Notes: a model not told the origin generated them from the sequence alone. A stretch of 64,000 bases of DNA from Myxococcales bacterium (GCA_022184915.1 JAGTJU010000001.1:1738057-1802056); one strand, 5' to 3'; counted from the stretch's first letter, positions 32,399 to 43,599 are shown. Program-made: numbers and translations.

Positions 32399-33841
32399 GT
32401 GCTGATCAAAACCAAACTGACTGGCCCCGAAGCCAAGGCCTTGTCCCGACGCCACTTCCTTCACGGAGCCGGCTTCACCATTGCCCTGCCGCTCTTCGCA
32501 TCGCTTGTGCCGCGGCGGGTGGACGCCGCTGCAGCGGCTCCTTGCCGCTTCATCATCTGGTGGTTCCCCGATGGCAGCATCGAGGACAAGTTCAACGGAA
32601 ACGACAAGCAGGGCGGCCTGGACCCTGACTCCACGGCGGCCGCAAAGTGGTTTCCCACCGGCAGCGAGACCAACTTCACGATGGCCAAGCTGTCGAAGCC
32701 GCTCGAAGAGGTCAAGAGCGACCTGGTCATGCTCCAGGGCATCAATCACCGGCAGTGGGGGAACGGCGCCAATTGCCCGCACGTGGCGGGCCCTCGCTTC
32801 AGCCTCACCAGCGACGGACCTGATTCGATCGACCAGGCGATCGGCAAGCGCATGAAGACGCGTTTCCGCACGCTCGAGCTGGGCATTGGGTCCTGGATCG
32901 ACGGCCAGGAAGCGAGCAACGCCGGCCGCATCCACCGCAAAGACGGCCAGTGGATCGCGCCCCAGATCGACCCCAACAAGGTGTTCGCCGACTTGTTCGC
33001 AGGCGGCGCCGGCGGTTCACCGGGAAACGCGGAGGATCTGGCGCGCCTTCAGAAGAAGCGCAAGAGCGTGCTCGACAGCGCGGTGGAAGAGATCAACAGC
33101 TTGTCGGGCAAGCTGTCCAAGGGCGACAAAGATCACCTCGCGTTTTACGCCACGTCGATTCGCGACGCGGAGACCTCGCTCGTCGCCTTGAACGAAGGCG
33201 TCAAGGAAGAGTTGGCCGACACCTGCAAGACGCCGGGCTTCGCCAACGATCTACCTGGCATCGTGGGCGCCGAGAAGACGGGCGGTTCTGCGCCTCAGTT
33301 CCCCAAGATCGCCGAGCTGCAGATGAAGCTGACGAAGCTCGCGTTTCAGTGCGACCTCACCCGCGTGGTGACGCTGTTCTTCGAGAAAGGGCGTAGCGGA
33401 CAGGTCTACAGCCAGTTCCTCGACCTGCCCAAAAAGAACCTGGGCACGCACGACTACGCCCACACCTGGTGGCGGGAAAAGGCGCGCGAGACCTCGTGGG
33501 AGATGGTGCACCTGTGGCGGGCCGAGCTATTGCGGCAGTTCGTCAAGGACTTGAAGGCGACCCCGGACTTCGACGGCAAAACGCTTTACGATAACCTCAT
33601 CCTGGTCAAGACCTCGGAGATCTCCACGGGCGTGCACGGCTGGAAGGACATCCCCATGCTGGTGGCGGGGCGGGGGGCCGGAAAGATCAGGACCGGCCGC
33701 TACCTGCGCTCCGGGGGGGCAAAGTCGTCGCAGGTGTGGATGAGCGTCGTCAAGGCGATGGGCGTGAGCGAGATCAAGAGCTTTCCCGAGGCCTCGTCGC
33801 CGCATAGCAGCAGTGAGGGCCTGGCGGGCCTGGTCGACTAG
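32399..33841 (+). CDS. DUF1552 protein (module 1, Tat-like signal)
   Basis: This 480-residue secreted protein of the DUF1552 family starts at GTG with an AAGAGG site upstream. Its N-terminus contains a twin-arginine-type signal (SRRHFLHGAGFTIALPLFA). The rest shows DUF1552 features such as RFIIWWFPDGSIEDKFN, MLQGINHRQWGNG, PHVAGPRFSL and LGTHDYAHTWWREKARE. It follows the DUF1592 lipoprotein gene by 24 bases, the universal arrangement for these families. The pair is thought to act together in the envelope on an unknown substrate; the haem in DUF1588 suggests an oxidative reaction. Confidence 0.85.
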   Translation: MLIKTKLTGPEAKALSRRHFLHGAGFTIALPLFASLVPRRVDAAAAAPCRFIIWWFPDGSIEDKFNGNDKQGGLDPDSTAAAKWFPTGSETNFTMAKLSKPLEEVKSDLVMLQGINHRQWGNGANCPHVAGPRFSLTSDGPDSIDQAIGKRMKTRFRTLELGIGSWIDGQEASNAGRIHRKDGQWIAPQIDPNKVFADLFAGGAGGSPGNAEDLARLQKKRKSVLDSAVEEINSLSGKLSKGDKDHLAFYATSIRDAETSLVALNEGVKEELADTCKTPGFANDLPGIVGAEKTGGSAPQFPKIAELQMKLTKLAFQCDLTRVVTLFFEKGRSGQVYSQFLDLPKKNLGTHDYAHTWWREKARETSWEMVHLWRAELLRQFVKDLKATPDFDGKTLYDNLILVKTSEISTGVHGWKDIPMLVAGRGAGKIRTGRYLRSGGAKSSQVWMSVVKAMGVSEIKSFPEASSPHSSSEGLAGLVD

Positions 33842-33916
33842 GTCGGCGCCGGGGCCGTGCGCCTCGCGCCGGGGGGGCGCGCAGCGTGGTTTTGTCTGAT
33901 AAAAACGCAGCCGTTC

Positions 33917-35857
33917 ATGTCTGCCAATCCGCACGCCCCGCAAGACGTTTCCCAGGTGGTCTCCCAGGTGCGACGGCCGCGTCGCGCCGTGGTCACCGCC
34001 GGCATGCCTTATGCGAATGGCCCCCTGCACCTCGGCCATTTGGCAGGCGCCCATCTGCCGGCGGACATTTACGCCCGTTGGATGGGGCTTGTGATCGGGA
34101 GGGACAACGTTCTTTTCGTCTGCGGCACGGACGAGCACGGCTCCACCAGCGAGATTGCGGCCGCCCAGGCCGGCCTGCCCGTACGCGCGTTTCTCGATGG
34201 CATCCACGACCGCCAGGCGGCCACGCTCGAGCGCTTCCACATTGGCCTCGACGTGTACTCGGGCACCTCACGACCAGAATGTTTCCCCGTACACGCGGCT
34301 CTGTCACAGGACTTCCTGCGCCGTCTGCACGCCAACGGCCTGCTGGAGAAGCGAAGCACCAAGCAGTGGTACGACCCCGACATGAAGCGGTTCCTGCCCG
34401 ATCGTTACGTGCGCGGGCAGTGTCCCAATCCGAAGTGTGGCAACCCAGACGCCTACAGCGACGAGTGTGATCGCTGCGGGCATCAGCACGAGCCCACGGA
34501 CCTCATCAACCCTCGCAGCACCCTCTCGGCCGCCACGCCCGAAATGAGGGACACGGTACATTGGTTTCTCGACATGTCGGCGGTGTCCGAGACCCTGCGC
34601 ACCTGGATTCAGAGCAAACAAAAAGCCTGGCGCCCGGCCGTCGTGGCGGACGTCTTGGACAAAGTTTTGCCGGCCCTGCGCTTCGAGGGCGTGCTCGAGG
34701 ACCAGTACAAGGGCCTCAAGGCAAGCTTGCCGAAGCACAAGGCCAAGTACGCTCCCGGCAAGCAGGTGGTGCTGCAATTCGGAGACAAGGCGTCGCTCGA
34801 GACGGCTCGGGCTACCTTGACGGCGAACGGCATTCCAAGCGAGATCGCTGACGAATGGGGTCACCGCTCGATCACGCGGGACATCTCCTGGGGCATCCCC
34901 GTTCCTGCCGACGTGGATCCGGCGCTCGAGGGAAAAACGCTTTATGTGTGGCCCGATTCGCTCATCGCGCCGATCTCGTTTTGCCAGGTGGCCCTCGAAA
35001 AGCAGGGTCGAGATCCCGCGCTCTACGCCGAGTTTTGGCGAGATCCCGAGGCGCGGGTCATTCAGTTTCTCGGTCAGGATAACGTCTTCTTTTACGTCCT
35101 CATGCAAGGGGCCATGTGGCTGGGCACACAGGCCGATCCTCACCGACTTCCCTTGCCGGGTGAGCTTCAGTTGACCGACGTCTTTGGCTGTTACCACTTG
35201 CTGGTGAGCGGCGAGAAGATGAGCAAGAGCCGCGGCAACTTCTACACGGGTGACCAGCTCATCGAAGACAAAGGCTACGAAGCCGATCAGATCCGCTACT
35301 ACTTGGCGCTCTTGGGACTGCCCGAAAAGCAATCCGACTTCGACTTCAACAAATTGGACGAGCGGAATCGCTTTTTGGCGGGGCCCATGAACGCCGCTTT
35401 CGAGCGGCCCCTCTCGGCCGCGCACTCCAAGTTCGGTGGACGCGTCCCTGAGGGGGTCCTGCTCGACAAGGTCAAGGCCGATACCGTTCGCATCGTGCAG
35501 CGTTACGTCAAGTCCATGGACCGTGCCGACTACCCGAACTTGCTCTTCGAGATCGAAAACTACGCGCGCACGATCAACAGCCTGTTTACGCAATACAAGC
35601 CGCACGATGATCGCCATCCGGAAGAGGGCCGTCGTAACGGTCTGTACTCCGCGTTCTATGTTCTCAAGAACCTCATGATCATGCTGTACCCCTTCGTGCC
35701 GGCCACGATGGACCGCCTGCGCGAAAGCTTGCGCCTGCCCCCGTCCGTTTTTCGGCTCGACGAGCTGGGAACACCCCTGCCGGCCGGCCATGAGCTTGGG
35801 CCCAAGCAGCCCTACTTCCCCGGTCAGGGCGAGCTCGCGGCCGACGAGCCCGGCTGA
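33917..35857 (+). CDS. metG: Methionyl-tRNA synthetase
   Basis: This 646-residue class I synthetase charges tRNA-Met. The HIGH motif appears as HLGH at residues 38-41 and the KMSKS motif is exact at 434-438. A zinc knuckle (CPNPKCGNPDAY...CDRCG) sits in the connective region. An extra stretch of about 60 residues (EDQYKGLKASLP to IADEWGH) lies between the knuckle and the catalytic core; it includes a small alpha/beta-like insertion (FGDKASLETARATLTANG). The C-terminal EMAP-like tRNA-binding domain of many MetG proteins is missing. ATG at 33917 is used because the open frame upstream has no family similarity. Confidence 0.95.
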   Translation: MSANPHAPQDVSQVVSQVRRPRRAVVTAGMPYANGPLHLGHLAGAHLPADIYARWMGLVIGRDNVLFVCGTDEHGSTSEIAAAQAGLPVRAFLDGIHDRQAATLERFHIGLDVYSGTSRPECFPVHAALSQDFLRRLHANGLLEKRSTKQWYDPDMKRFLPDRYVRGQCPNPKCGNPDAYSDECDRCGHQHEPTDLINPRSTLSAATPEMRDTVHWFLDMSAVSETLRTWIQSKQKAWRPAVVADVLDKVLPALRFEGVLEDQYKGLKASLPKHKAKYAPGKQVVLQFGDKASLETARATLTANGIPSEIADEWGHRSITRDISWGIPVPADVDPALEGKTLYVWPDSLIAPISFCQVALEKQGRDPALYAEFWRDPEARVIQFLGQDNVFFYVLMQGAMWLGTQADPHRLPLPGELQLTDVFGCYHLLVSGEKMSKSRGNFYTGDQLIEDKGYEADQIRYYLALLGLPEKQSDFDFNKLDERNRFLAGPMNAAFERPLSAAHSKFGGRVPEGVLLDKVKADTVRIVQRYVKSMDRADYPNLLFEIENYARTINSLFTQYKPHDDRHPEEGRRNGLYSAFYVLKNLMIMLYPFVPATMDRLRESLRLPPSVFRLDELGTPLPAGHELGPKQPYFPGQGELAADEPG

Positions 35858-35917
35858 CCATCGGGCAGGTTCCCGTTGGCGAACCCAAGGCCGCGCGCGG
35901 CCCTGCGGCGCCGACGG

Positions 35918-35939
35918 GCCCAAGAGTTCTCTCTTGGGC
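35918..35939 (+). terminator. Hairpin between metG and htpG
   Basis: GCCCAAGAG (35918-35926) and CTCTTGGGC (35931-35939) form a perfect 9-base stem with a TTCT loop. No U-tract follows; the next bases are TTGACG, which could be a -35 element for htpG. It may end metG transcription weakly or act in the htpG leader. It does not match the CIRCE element. Confidence 0.4.
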
Positions 35940-35955
35940 TTGACGCGAGCGACAT

Positions 35956-35981
35956 CGTGGTTAGGGATCGCCCCAACCACG
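35956..35981 (+). promoter_or_regulatory. Inverted repeat abutting the htpG start codon
   Basis: CGTGGTTAGGG (35956-35966), loop ATCG, and CCCCAACCACG (35971-35981) can form an 11-base stem with one A-C mismatch. The ATG begins at 35982. The only SD-like run (AGGG) is in the 5' arm and pairs with CCCC. Such a structure in front of a heat-shock gene could gate translation by temperature. Confidence 0.5.
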
Positions 35982-37898
<1,917 letters not shown>

Positions 37899-37899
37899 C

Positions 37900-38934
37900 T
37901 TAGACGAGGGGCGTGGCGGCATGCTGTCCGCTTCGGCGTTCAGCTCCGGGAGAGAGCTTGATCGCCGGCGGCCGCGCGACACGGGCCCATGCGAGCCCCA
38001 AGGCGCCGAGGACGAGCACGCCGAGCGCGAGCGCGCCCGTCACGGCGTCGGGGGCAAGGAGCGGGCGCCCCCGCAGCGCCTGCACGAAGGTGGTCAACAC
38101 CAGGCCGGCATACGCGAGCCCCAGCACGGCCACACGTCGCCCCGCTTGGTGGTTGGCTCGGTCGCCCGTAGGCCTTCGTCGCGCGCTCATCCAGCCCAAG
38201 AGGGGCAAAAGCTGGAGAGCGTGGAGCCCCAAAAAGTGGGCGACCCGCAAGTCGCCTCCCTCCGTGCTCCAGCGAGTCACGGGAAGTCCGGGACCGCCGT
38301 CGGCCACGCCCACGGTATGCCCGCCGATCAATGTGGGCTGATGCGCCCCCAGGGCCGCCGCTTGCTGGGCGCTGACCTGTGAGGGCATCGCAAACGCGAG
38401 ACCCGCGCCCAGCGTGGATACGAGCAATCCCATGCGAAGGCCCCAGCCAAGGGCCCGCTCTGCAAACGGGAAGCGGAACGCCTTCCACGTCAGCCAGCCC
38501 TGTGCGAGCCAAAACACCGTGATGGCCACGGCCATCGCCTGAAAGACCCGCGCGTCGAAAGGGGTCTCGAAGTTGAAATGGCTCGGCACGCCGCGCGCGG
38601 CCTGCAGCACGATGAGGATCAACTCGAGCACGAAGGCCCCGCTCGTGAGGGCGGCCGCCACGCGCATGGCCCGGGTCACGGGGGCAAGCTGTGCCAGGGC
38701 CCAAGCCAAGAGGGGCGCCGTCACCACGACACTGGCCGCGAATTTCGCTGGCTTCAGCCAAACGGATGCGCCGCCAAGCTGTCGGGGATCGAGCCACTGC
38801 AGGACAGCGGTGACCAGCAGCAGGGCCAACGAGCCGGTGGCCACGTGGACGAGCAGGGCGCTGCCCTGGCGCGCTGTGGCTAAAAAGGCGACCCCGGTGC
38901 GAGCCAGCCTGGTGAGTCGGGGGACGTTCGTCAT
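37900..38934 (-). CDS. Multi-pass inner-membrane protein next to TetR regulator
   Basis: This 344-residue protein has about eight hydrophobic segments, among them ALLVHVATGSLALLLVTAVL, VVVTAPLLAWALAQLA, FVLELILIVLQAARG and LALGVLVLGALGLAWA. It contains PSHFNFETPFDARVFQAM and HFLGLHALQLLPLLGW, the latter with His residues within helices. No transporter family is recognised. It diverges from a TetR-type regulator across 102 bases that hold repeated operator-like motifs, so it is the probable regulated target. ATG at 38934 is used. Its 3' end meets the htpG stop. Confidence 0.7.
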   Translation of the reverse strand: MTNVPRLTRLARTGVAFLATARQGSALLVHVATGSLALLLVTAVLQWLDPRQLGGASVWLKPAKFAASVVVTAPLLAWALAQLAPVTRAMRVAAALTSGAFVLELILIVLQAARGVPSHFNFETPFDARVFQAMAVAITVFWLAQGWLTWKAFRFPFAERALGWGLRMGLLVSTLGAGLAFAMPSQVSAQQAAALGAHQPTLIGGHTVGVADGGPGLPVTRWSTEGGDLRVAHFLGLHALQLLPLLGWMSARRRPTGDRANHQAGRRVAVLGLAYAGLVLTTFVQALRGRPLLAPDAVTGALALGVLVLGALGLAWARVARPPAIKLSPGAERRSGQHAATPLV

Positions 38935-38959
38935 AACTGCAACTTTCGTCGAGAGAATG

Positions 38960-39018
38960 TTGACAGTGTAATCATCGGATGTTGTCGTCGTCAACATAAA
39001 TAGTTGTCGCTGTAAACA
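38960..39018. promoter_or_regulatory. Candidate TetR operators in divergent promoter region
   Basis: The 102 bases between the membrane-protein and TetR genes are AT-richer than the surroundings. They contain two related 15-mers, TTGACAGTGTAATCA at 38960-38974 and TTGTCGCTGTAAACA at 39004-39018. Between them is the inverted repeat ATGTTG-N7-CAACAT at 38979-38997. This arrangement fits autoregulation by the TetR protein and control of the divergent gene. The first repeat begins with a TTGACA that could also be a -35 element. No binding data are available. Confidence 0.55.
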
Positions 39019-39036
39019 TGCTAAGCCTAGAGGAGC

Positions 39037-39681
39037 ATGGGCATTCGGGTCCCGAAAAAAGCAGCGGACACCTATCAGCACGGCAACTTGCGACACGCGT
39101 TGATCCAGGCAGGGCTGCGCCTCTTGTCTGAAGGCGGCGTACACAGCCTCAGCCTGCGGGCGGCGGCTCAGCTGGCGGGCGTCAGCCACGCTGCGCCCTA
39201 TCGGCATTTCGCCGACAAGGAAGCTTTGGTGGCGGCGATCGCCGAGGAGGGCTTCGTACTCTTTGCGAGCTGCCTGCGGGCGTCCGTGGCCCCGATGGGG
39301 GGCGCCTCGGTCATCCCCCGGCTTCAGGCGATGGGGGCGGCATACGTCTCGTTCGCCCAGGAACACCCCGACTACGTGCGCGTGATGTTCGGTGGTGTGG
39401 TCGACAAGGCGCGTATGCCCCCGTCGCTCCTGGCGGCCGGGCAGGCGGCATACGGCGTGTTGCGGGAGCTGGTGGAGGAGGGGATCGTTTCAGGAGCGCT
39501 GCGTGAGGGAGACGTCGACCAAATGGCCCTCAGCTGCTGGTCGCTCGTACACGGGTTCAGCATGCTTATTGTGGAACGCACCCTGCCTCCGCCCCTTCAC
39601 GAGGTGGGCCCCGCGGCCAAGACCCTAGAAGCGCTGCTGACGCTGCTCGTGTACGGCATCACGAAGAGGCCAGAGCTGTGA
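39037..39681 (+). CDS. TetR-family regulator with WHG-type ligand domain
   Basis: This 214-residue repressor has the TetR helix-turn-helix at about residues 30-75 (LRAAAQLAGVSHAAPYRHFA followed by DKEALVAAIA). The C-terminal domain (YVSFAQEHPDYVRVMFGGVV and SCWSLVHGFSMLIVERTL) fits the WHG-type ligand domain (TetR_C_33). It probably represses its own gene and the divergent membrane-protein gene; the intergenic region carries repeated TTGNCNNTGTAANCA motifs. AGGAG lies unusually close to the ATG at 39037. The ligand is unknown. Confidence 0.88.
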   Translation: MGIRVPKKAADTYQHGNLRHALIQAGLRLLSEGGVHSLSLRAAAQLAGVSHAAPYRHFADKEALVAAIAEEGFVLFASCLRASVAPMGGASVIPRLQAMGAAYVSFAQEHPDYVRVMFGGVVDKARMPPSLLAAGQAAYGVLRELVEEGIVSGALREGDVDQMALSCWSLVHGFSMLIVERTLPPPLHEVGPAAKTLEALLTLLVYGITKRPEL

Positions 39682-39705
39682 AGGCGTCGACTTCGAAAGC
39701 CGAAA

Positions 39706-39737
39706 CGAAAACGGCGCCCCCCGGGTGAGGAGCGCCG
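39706..39737 (-). terminator. Rho-independent terminator after DUF1552 gene
   Basis: Reading the minus strand, CGGCGC (39737-39732) and GCGCCG (39717-39712) form a stem around a GC-rich loop. It is followed by TTTTCGTTT, a T-tract at 39711-39703. It lies just beyond the stop of the DUF1552 gene (39758) and would end that transcript. Confidence 0.6.
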
Positions 39738-39757
39738 CAAGCGGGACGACGAGGCCG

Positions 39758-41221
39758 TCAGGCCTTGATGCCGTCCAGGGTGCCGTCGAGGTCGAACTTA
39801 CCGCCGGTGTCCGCCTTGGTCATGCCGATGGTGTTGTCGCTCATGCCGAAGGACTTCATCACCGATGTCAGGAGCTTGCTGTGGGCCGGTCCCAGCTTGG
39901 TGGTACCCGTTCCTCCCGGCGAGGGCTGGTCTTCTTTGAACTTCACGTAGCGGCCCAGCTTGAAGCCGTTGAAGTCTCCGCCACCCACCACCACGGCCAA
40001 AATGTCGTGGAGGTGATGCGGTCCGTTCGCCAGCTCGCAAAGCCACAAGCAGGTGGTTTGATCGAGCAGCGTTTTGCCACCGTCCACCTGTACCGAATCG
40101 AAGCTGCCCACGATTTGCGCGAACTCCTCTGCGAGGGTCGAGTAGTAACGCGTCATCTTCAAAAAACCATCCGGCTTGCCCGGCATGGCGTTGTGGGCAA
40201 TGTCGAGGTGGATGTCTGTGTGCACGTCGAGGTGGCTGACGGCGGGACCAAAGCCCCCGTTCACGAAGAGCCCGACGCGAGTCATGTCGCAGGCGAAGGC
40301 CGCCGTGAACAGCTTGCCGAAGTTCTTCACCAAGGGGCGTGCCACGGGAATGTCGAAGCTCGTTATCACCGCATCCCCGCCACTCCCCGGGTTCATCGCG
40401 AAGCTTTGCTGCTGGTAGGAGCAGACGTTCGTGGTCTTGAAGGCGATGCTCCTTTGCAGATCGGTCACCAGGCCCAAGTGCGTCTCGAGCTTTCGCTTGT
40501 CCTCGCCCGAAAGGCGGGGAAGCACTTCCTGGTACTCCTTCTCGAGCATGGACAGAGAATTCTGTCGGCGCTTTTTGAGCCAGTTGGTGGTTGCATCGTT
40601 CGTAGAGGAGGCAGGGAAGAGCTTATCGTAAGCTCGTGTAATATCCGCTTCACCCTTCAGCTCAGCCTGGCCGCGGAATGCCGGCGACCACCCTCCCGTG
40701 GTGTAGTAGAGGCTCTTGATGCGCCCTGGATCGGCTATGGAATCGGCAACCCTTTGGTCGATCGAAGTATCCCCACCGCCGCCTTCTTGCTTGAACCCTC
40801 CCGGAATCTTCATCTTCGCGCCTGTAAGCGCGTGAGACGTTCCGACGTTGTGATTGTTCGTGTCTTGGTCCGCCAGTCCGGACGTCATGGCTAGTCCCTC
40901 GAGCGCCAACGTCTTCTTCCGGTACGGGAAGAGGGGCTTCAAGATGGTGCTCCACTTCTCTCTTTCGTCCGGCAGGGCGAAGTCATACGCCATCTCGCGA
41001 TCCGACTTCTGGATACCGTTCCAGCCGCCCGGCCCGTTGGGGCGCATTGTATAGTTTTGCTGAACGGGGCCGTGGGGTGTGTAGTAGACGAACAATCGCT
41101 TGGTCCCTGCGGCGGCCAGTGCTTGCTGGCGAGACATCAGGGATGGCAGGAACAACCCTGCGCTCGAAAGGCCCATCATGTGGAGAAGCTGGCGACGGCC
41201 GGTAAGAAAATTCGCTGCCAT
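39758..41221 (-). CDS. DUF1552 protein (module 2, Tat-like signal)
   Basis: This 487-residue secreted protein is a second DUF1552 member. A twin-arginine-like signal (GRRQLLHMMGLSSAGLFLPS) opens it, followed by the family block RLFVYYTPHGPVQQNYTMRP. HALTGAKMKIPGG, VDVHTDIHLDIAHNAMP and LWLCELANGPHHLHDILAVV are further conserved-looking parts. It lies directly after the DUF1592 gene (41277-43331) with a 55-base gap. Compared with module 1 it has a different insert pattern, so the two modules are diverged paralogues. The reaction is unknown. Confidence 0.85.
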   Translation of the reverse strand: MAANFLTGRRQLLHMMGLSSAGLFLPSLMSRQQALAAAGTKRLFVYYTPHGPVQQNYTMRPNGPGGWNGIQKSDREMAYDFALPDEREKWSTILKPLFPYRKKTLALEGLAMTSGLADQDTNNHNVGTSHALTGAKMKIPGGFKQEGGGGDTSIDQRVADSIADPGRIKSLYYTTGGWSPAFRGQAELKGEADITRAYDKLFPASSTNDATTNWLKKRRQNSLSMLEKEYQEVLPRLSGEDKRKLETHLGLVTDLQRSIAFKTTNVCSYQQQSFAMNPGSGGDAVITSFDIPVARPLVKNFGKLFTAAFACDMTRVGLFVNGGFGPAVSHLDVHTDIHLDIAHNAMPGKPDGFLKMTRYYSTLAEEFAQIVGSFDSVQVDGGKTLLDQTTCLWLCELANGPHHLHDILAVVVGGGDFNGFKLGRYVKFKEDQPSPGGTGTTKLGPAHSKLLTSVMKSFGMSDNTIGMTKADTGGKFDLDGTLDGIKA

Positions 41222-41276
41222 GGTCGTTCTCTTTCTCTTCTTGATTCCGTTGACTGCGATGGGTGCTCACCTGCGC

Positions 41277-43331
41277 TCAGTAAGCAGGCCGCCAGATAAA
41301 GTCGGCGCTCTTGACATACTGAACAAGGCCTTCGCGTAAGTCTCCGCCGGCGTCTTTGACGGCTTTGTCCATCGCTCGTACGCGGCAGACGTCCACGCCT
41401 TCCGAATCTGGGTCATCTTGGGAAAGGTTACCCGCCGCGGTTCGCCCGGTGACGTACTCGTAGAACTGGGACACGATGCACTGACGGACCGTCTCGCTCG
41501 TAGCGAGCTTCTTCGTGAGGTCGACAGCGTTCTGGAAAGGACCGTCGATATCAGTACCAAACCCGAGCACGCCCGAGGCATCCACCGTCTTGCTGGGGTT
41601 GTTGTCGTCCTTCGTAATGTACTGGCCGAAGTCGTTGTAGTTCTCAAACGCGAAGCCGGGCGGGTCGAGCACGGTGTGGCACGAGATGCAGGGTGAGTCC
41701 TTGACCCGGAAAATGAACTGTTCCCGGTTCGATCCGCTCTCGGGGAAAGCCCCGCTGCCTTCAGCTTCGGCGGCCCGTTCGAGAGCGTCTGCCGGCGGTG
41801 TCCCCAAGGAGCGACAAAAGAGCTTCGACATCATGAACGAGCCGCGGGCGGGAGGGTTGGGCGTACTGAAGTGAGAGTAAGCCCACGGAAAGAACAGCCT
41901 CGTGAGAAAGCCTTGGCGGTTCTCCGGCAGGTTGTCGATTGGCTGGTAGTTGGGATCAGTGAAGTCATAGCTGTCGATGGGGGCGCCTGCGGCTGCCTCT
42001 TCTTCCTCGTCGTATCGAAGGAGCCGGCCCTCCATGTACATGGCCTTCGAGTACTTGTTCACCCAGCCTTTGCGGGATGTGAAGAAGGTGTTTAGAGACC
42101 CATCAGCATCGGCTAGAAAGAACTCCGAGAACCGCTCCGCCTCGTAACGGGCCGAGAGGGCGAGCCCACGCTGAATCGAATGGGGCCGCTCGTTAAGCCT
42201 TCGTCCAGGGTAGAGACGGTAACTTTCGCTGAAGATCTTCTCGAAATCGGCCCACTGTCGGAAGAACTCGGTGGCCGTGAACCTGAAGCGCTTGTCGGCA
42301 AGCAGGCGCCTTGCCTGTTTTTCGCGTTCCGCGGGGTCGGTCAGCTTGCCTTCGGCGGCGGCCGTCATGAGCTCGGCGTCAGGGCCGGCATGCCAGAACA
42401 TGTACGAGAGCCGCGCCGCGATCTCGTTTTGCGCCAGCGTAATGGCCTGACCCTGCTTCGTGGATTCGTCGCCCGTCTCCAGTCGGTACAGGAAGGCAGG
42501 AGACTGGAGCAACCCCTCGATGAGCAGCCTGGACGCAGCCAAGAAGGCATCGACGCCGGCACCTGCGGATTGGGCCGCGTTGAACTCGTCTTCAAAGAAC
42601 GTGTAGAGGCGCTGCTTCTCGGCATCGGTGAGTGGCCGCCGGTAGAACTTGGGGCCAAGAGTGTCGACCACCTGCCTGCCACAAGCCACGGTTTTGTCCG
42701 TGCACGGCAGAGACTTGGAAAGGTTGGCCGGAAGGGTCACGAGTTCTGCCATGACCACCCCGAGATCCGTGAAGCTTTCCACCTTCGCCGGCGTGGGGTT
42801 CAGATTCTCGGCGCGGTTCTCGAAACCGAAGGTGTCAGGATCCGGTACACCGAGCGCGATGAAGTGTGTTTTTGCGGCGGCCGCTCCCTGGGGTGCCCCT
42901 GGACGAACAAACTCCACGCGGTGGTTGTCTAGGCGGAAGACGCCGTCCGCGTCGGGTGTGAAGGCGTGAGGGAAAATTTCCCGGGCGCTCGCGGCGAACT
43001 CGAGGCGCGTGAGGCGCCGCACGGGGGCCGGGGGCAACGCGCCACAGGCGTCAACCCCTGGCGGGGGCATGACCAACATGCCGCCGCTGCCGCCGCCCGG
43101 GTTGGTCCCACCGCCATTGCCGGCGTTTCCGCTCGTCCCGGCGTTGCCGTTCCCGCCGCTTCCGTTGCCACCCCGACCTCCGTTGGTCCCACCGCCGTTG
43201 TCGTTGTCGTCTTCGTCGTCCATGTCCATGGACGTTCCAGAACTGGTACACGCGGTCCCGAGCGCCAAGAGTACGGTGAGTGAGGCGGACAACGAGAGCG
43301 CGCGGGGCCTACGGGGAACTCGGCTATTCAT
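41277..43331 (-). CDS. DUF1592/DUF1588 cytochrome-type lipoprotein (module 2)
   Basis: This 684-residue lipoprotein has a signal peptide ending at a lipobox-like ALGTAC. A low-complexity linker of Gly, Asn and Asp follows, typical of myxobacterial lipoproteins. Domain marks are RRLTRLEFAASAREIFPH, FYRRPLTDAEKQRLYTFF, ARLSYMFWHAGPDAEL and the single haem site CISCH in DSPCISCHTVLDPPGFAFEN. The C-terminal DUF1585-like part (ETVRQCIVSQFYEYVTGR) completes the set. ATG at 43331 is used. It is the partner of the DUF1552 gene downstream and a diverged paralogue of the 30596 gene. Confidence 0.85.
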   Translation of the reverse strand: MNSRVPRRPRALSLSASLTVLLALGTACTSSGTSMDMDDEDDNDNGGGTNGGRGGNGSGGNGNAGTSGNAGNGGGTNPGGGSGGMLVMPPPGVDACGALPPAPVRRLTRLEFAASAREIFPHAFTPDADGVFRLDNHRVEFVRPGAPQGAAAAKTHFIALGVPDPDTFGFENRAENLNPTPAKVESFTDLGVVMAELVTLPANLSKSLPCTDKTVACGRQVVDTLGPKFYRRPLTDAEKQRLYTFFEDEFNAAQSAGAGVDAFLAASRLLIEGLLQSPAFLYRLETGDESTKQGQAITLAQNEIAARLSYMFWHAGPDAELMTAAAEGKLTDPAEREKQARRLLADKRFRFTATEFFRQWADFEKIFSESYRLYPGRRLNERPHSIQRGLALSARYEAERFSEFFLADADGSLNTFFTSRKGWVNKYSKAMYMEGRLLRYDEEEEAAAGAPIDSYDFTDPNYQPIDNLPENRQGFLTRLFFPWAYSHFSTPNPPARGSFMMSKLFCRSLGTPPADALERAAEAEGSGAFPESGSNREQFIFRVKDSPCISCHTVLDPPGFAFENYNDFGQYITKDDNNPSKTVDASGVLGFGTDIDGPFQNAVDLTKKLATSETVRQCIVSQFYEYVTGRTAAGNLSQDDPDSEGVDVCRVRAMDKAVKDAGGDLREGLVQYVKSADFIWRPAY

Positions 43332-43547
43332 GAGGGTCTCCGAAGCTGGCGTTGGGAGCGGTGCAAGAACCGACACCGCCCTGCAACATGGGTGTAGCGT
43401 GCCGGCCACGTGCGGACAGTTGACACTCGTCGTACAAAACGACAAATCGGTGACGCCGCTCTTGCGCACCGGTCCACGGCTTGCTTTAAACGCGCCCCGC
43501 AATTGTGCCCAGGTACGCTGGGCCAGACCGACATCCCCCAGAAATGC

Positions 43548-43599
43548 AAAAAGCCTCCGGGTTGGCGGTCCTCATCTTGGACCGCTCACCCCGAAGGCT
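43548..43599 (-). terminator. Terminator after RRM protein gene
   Basis: On the minus strand a long hairpin forms between 43599-43579 and 43571-43552, with the inner stem GGTCC/GGACC and loop AAGATGA, and an outer AGCC/GGCT pairing. A TTTTT tract (43552-43548) follows. It lies 26 bases beyond the RRM gene stop. Confidence 0.7.

Noticed and set aside
35918-35939. CIRCE heat-shock operator before htpG
   Set aside because: The repeat is GCCCAAGAG-N4-CTCTTGGGC, not TTAGCACTC-N9-GAGTGCTAA.
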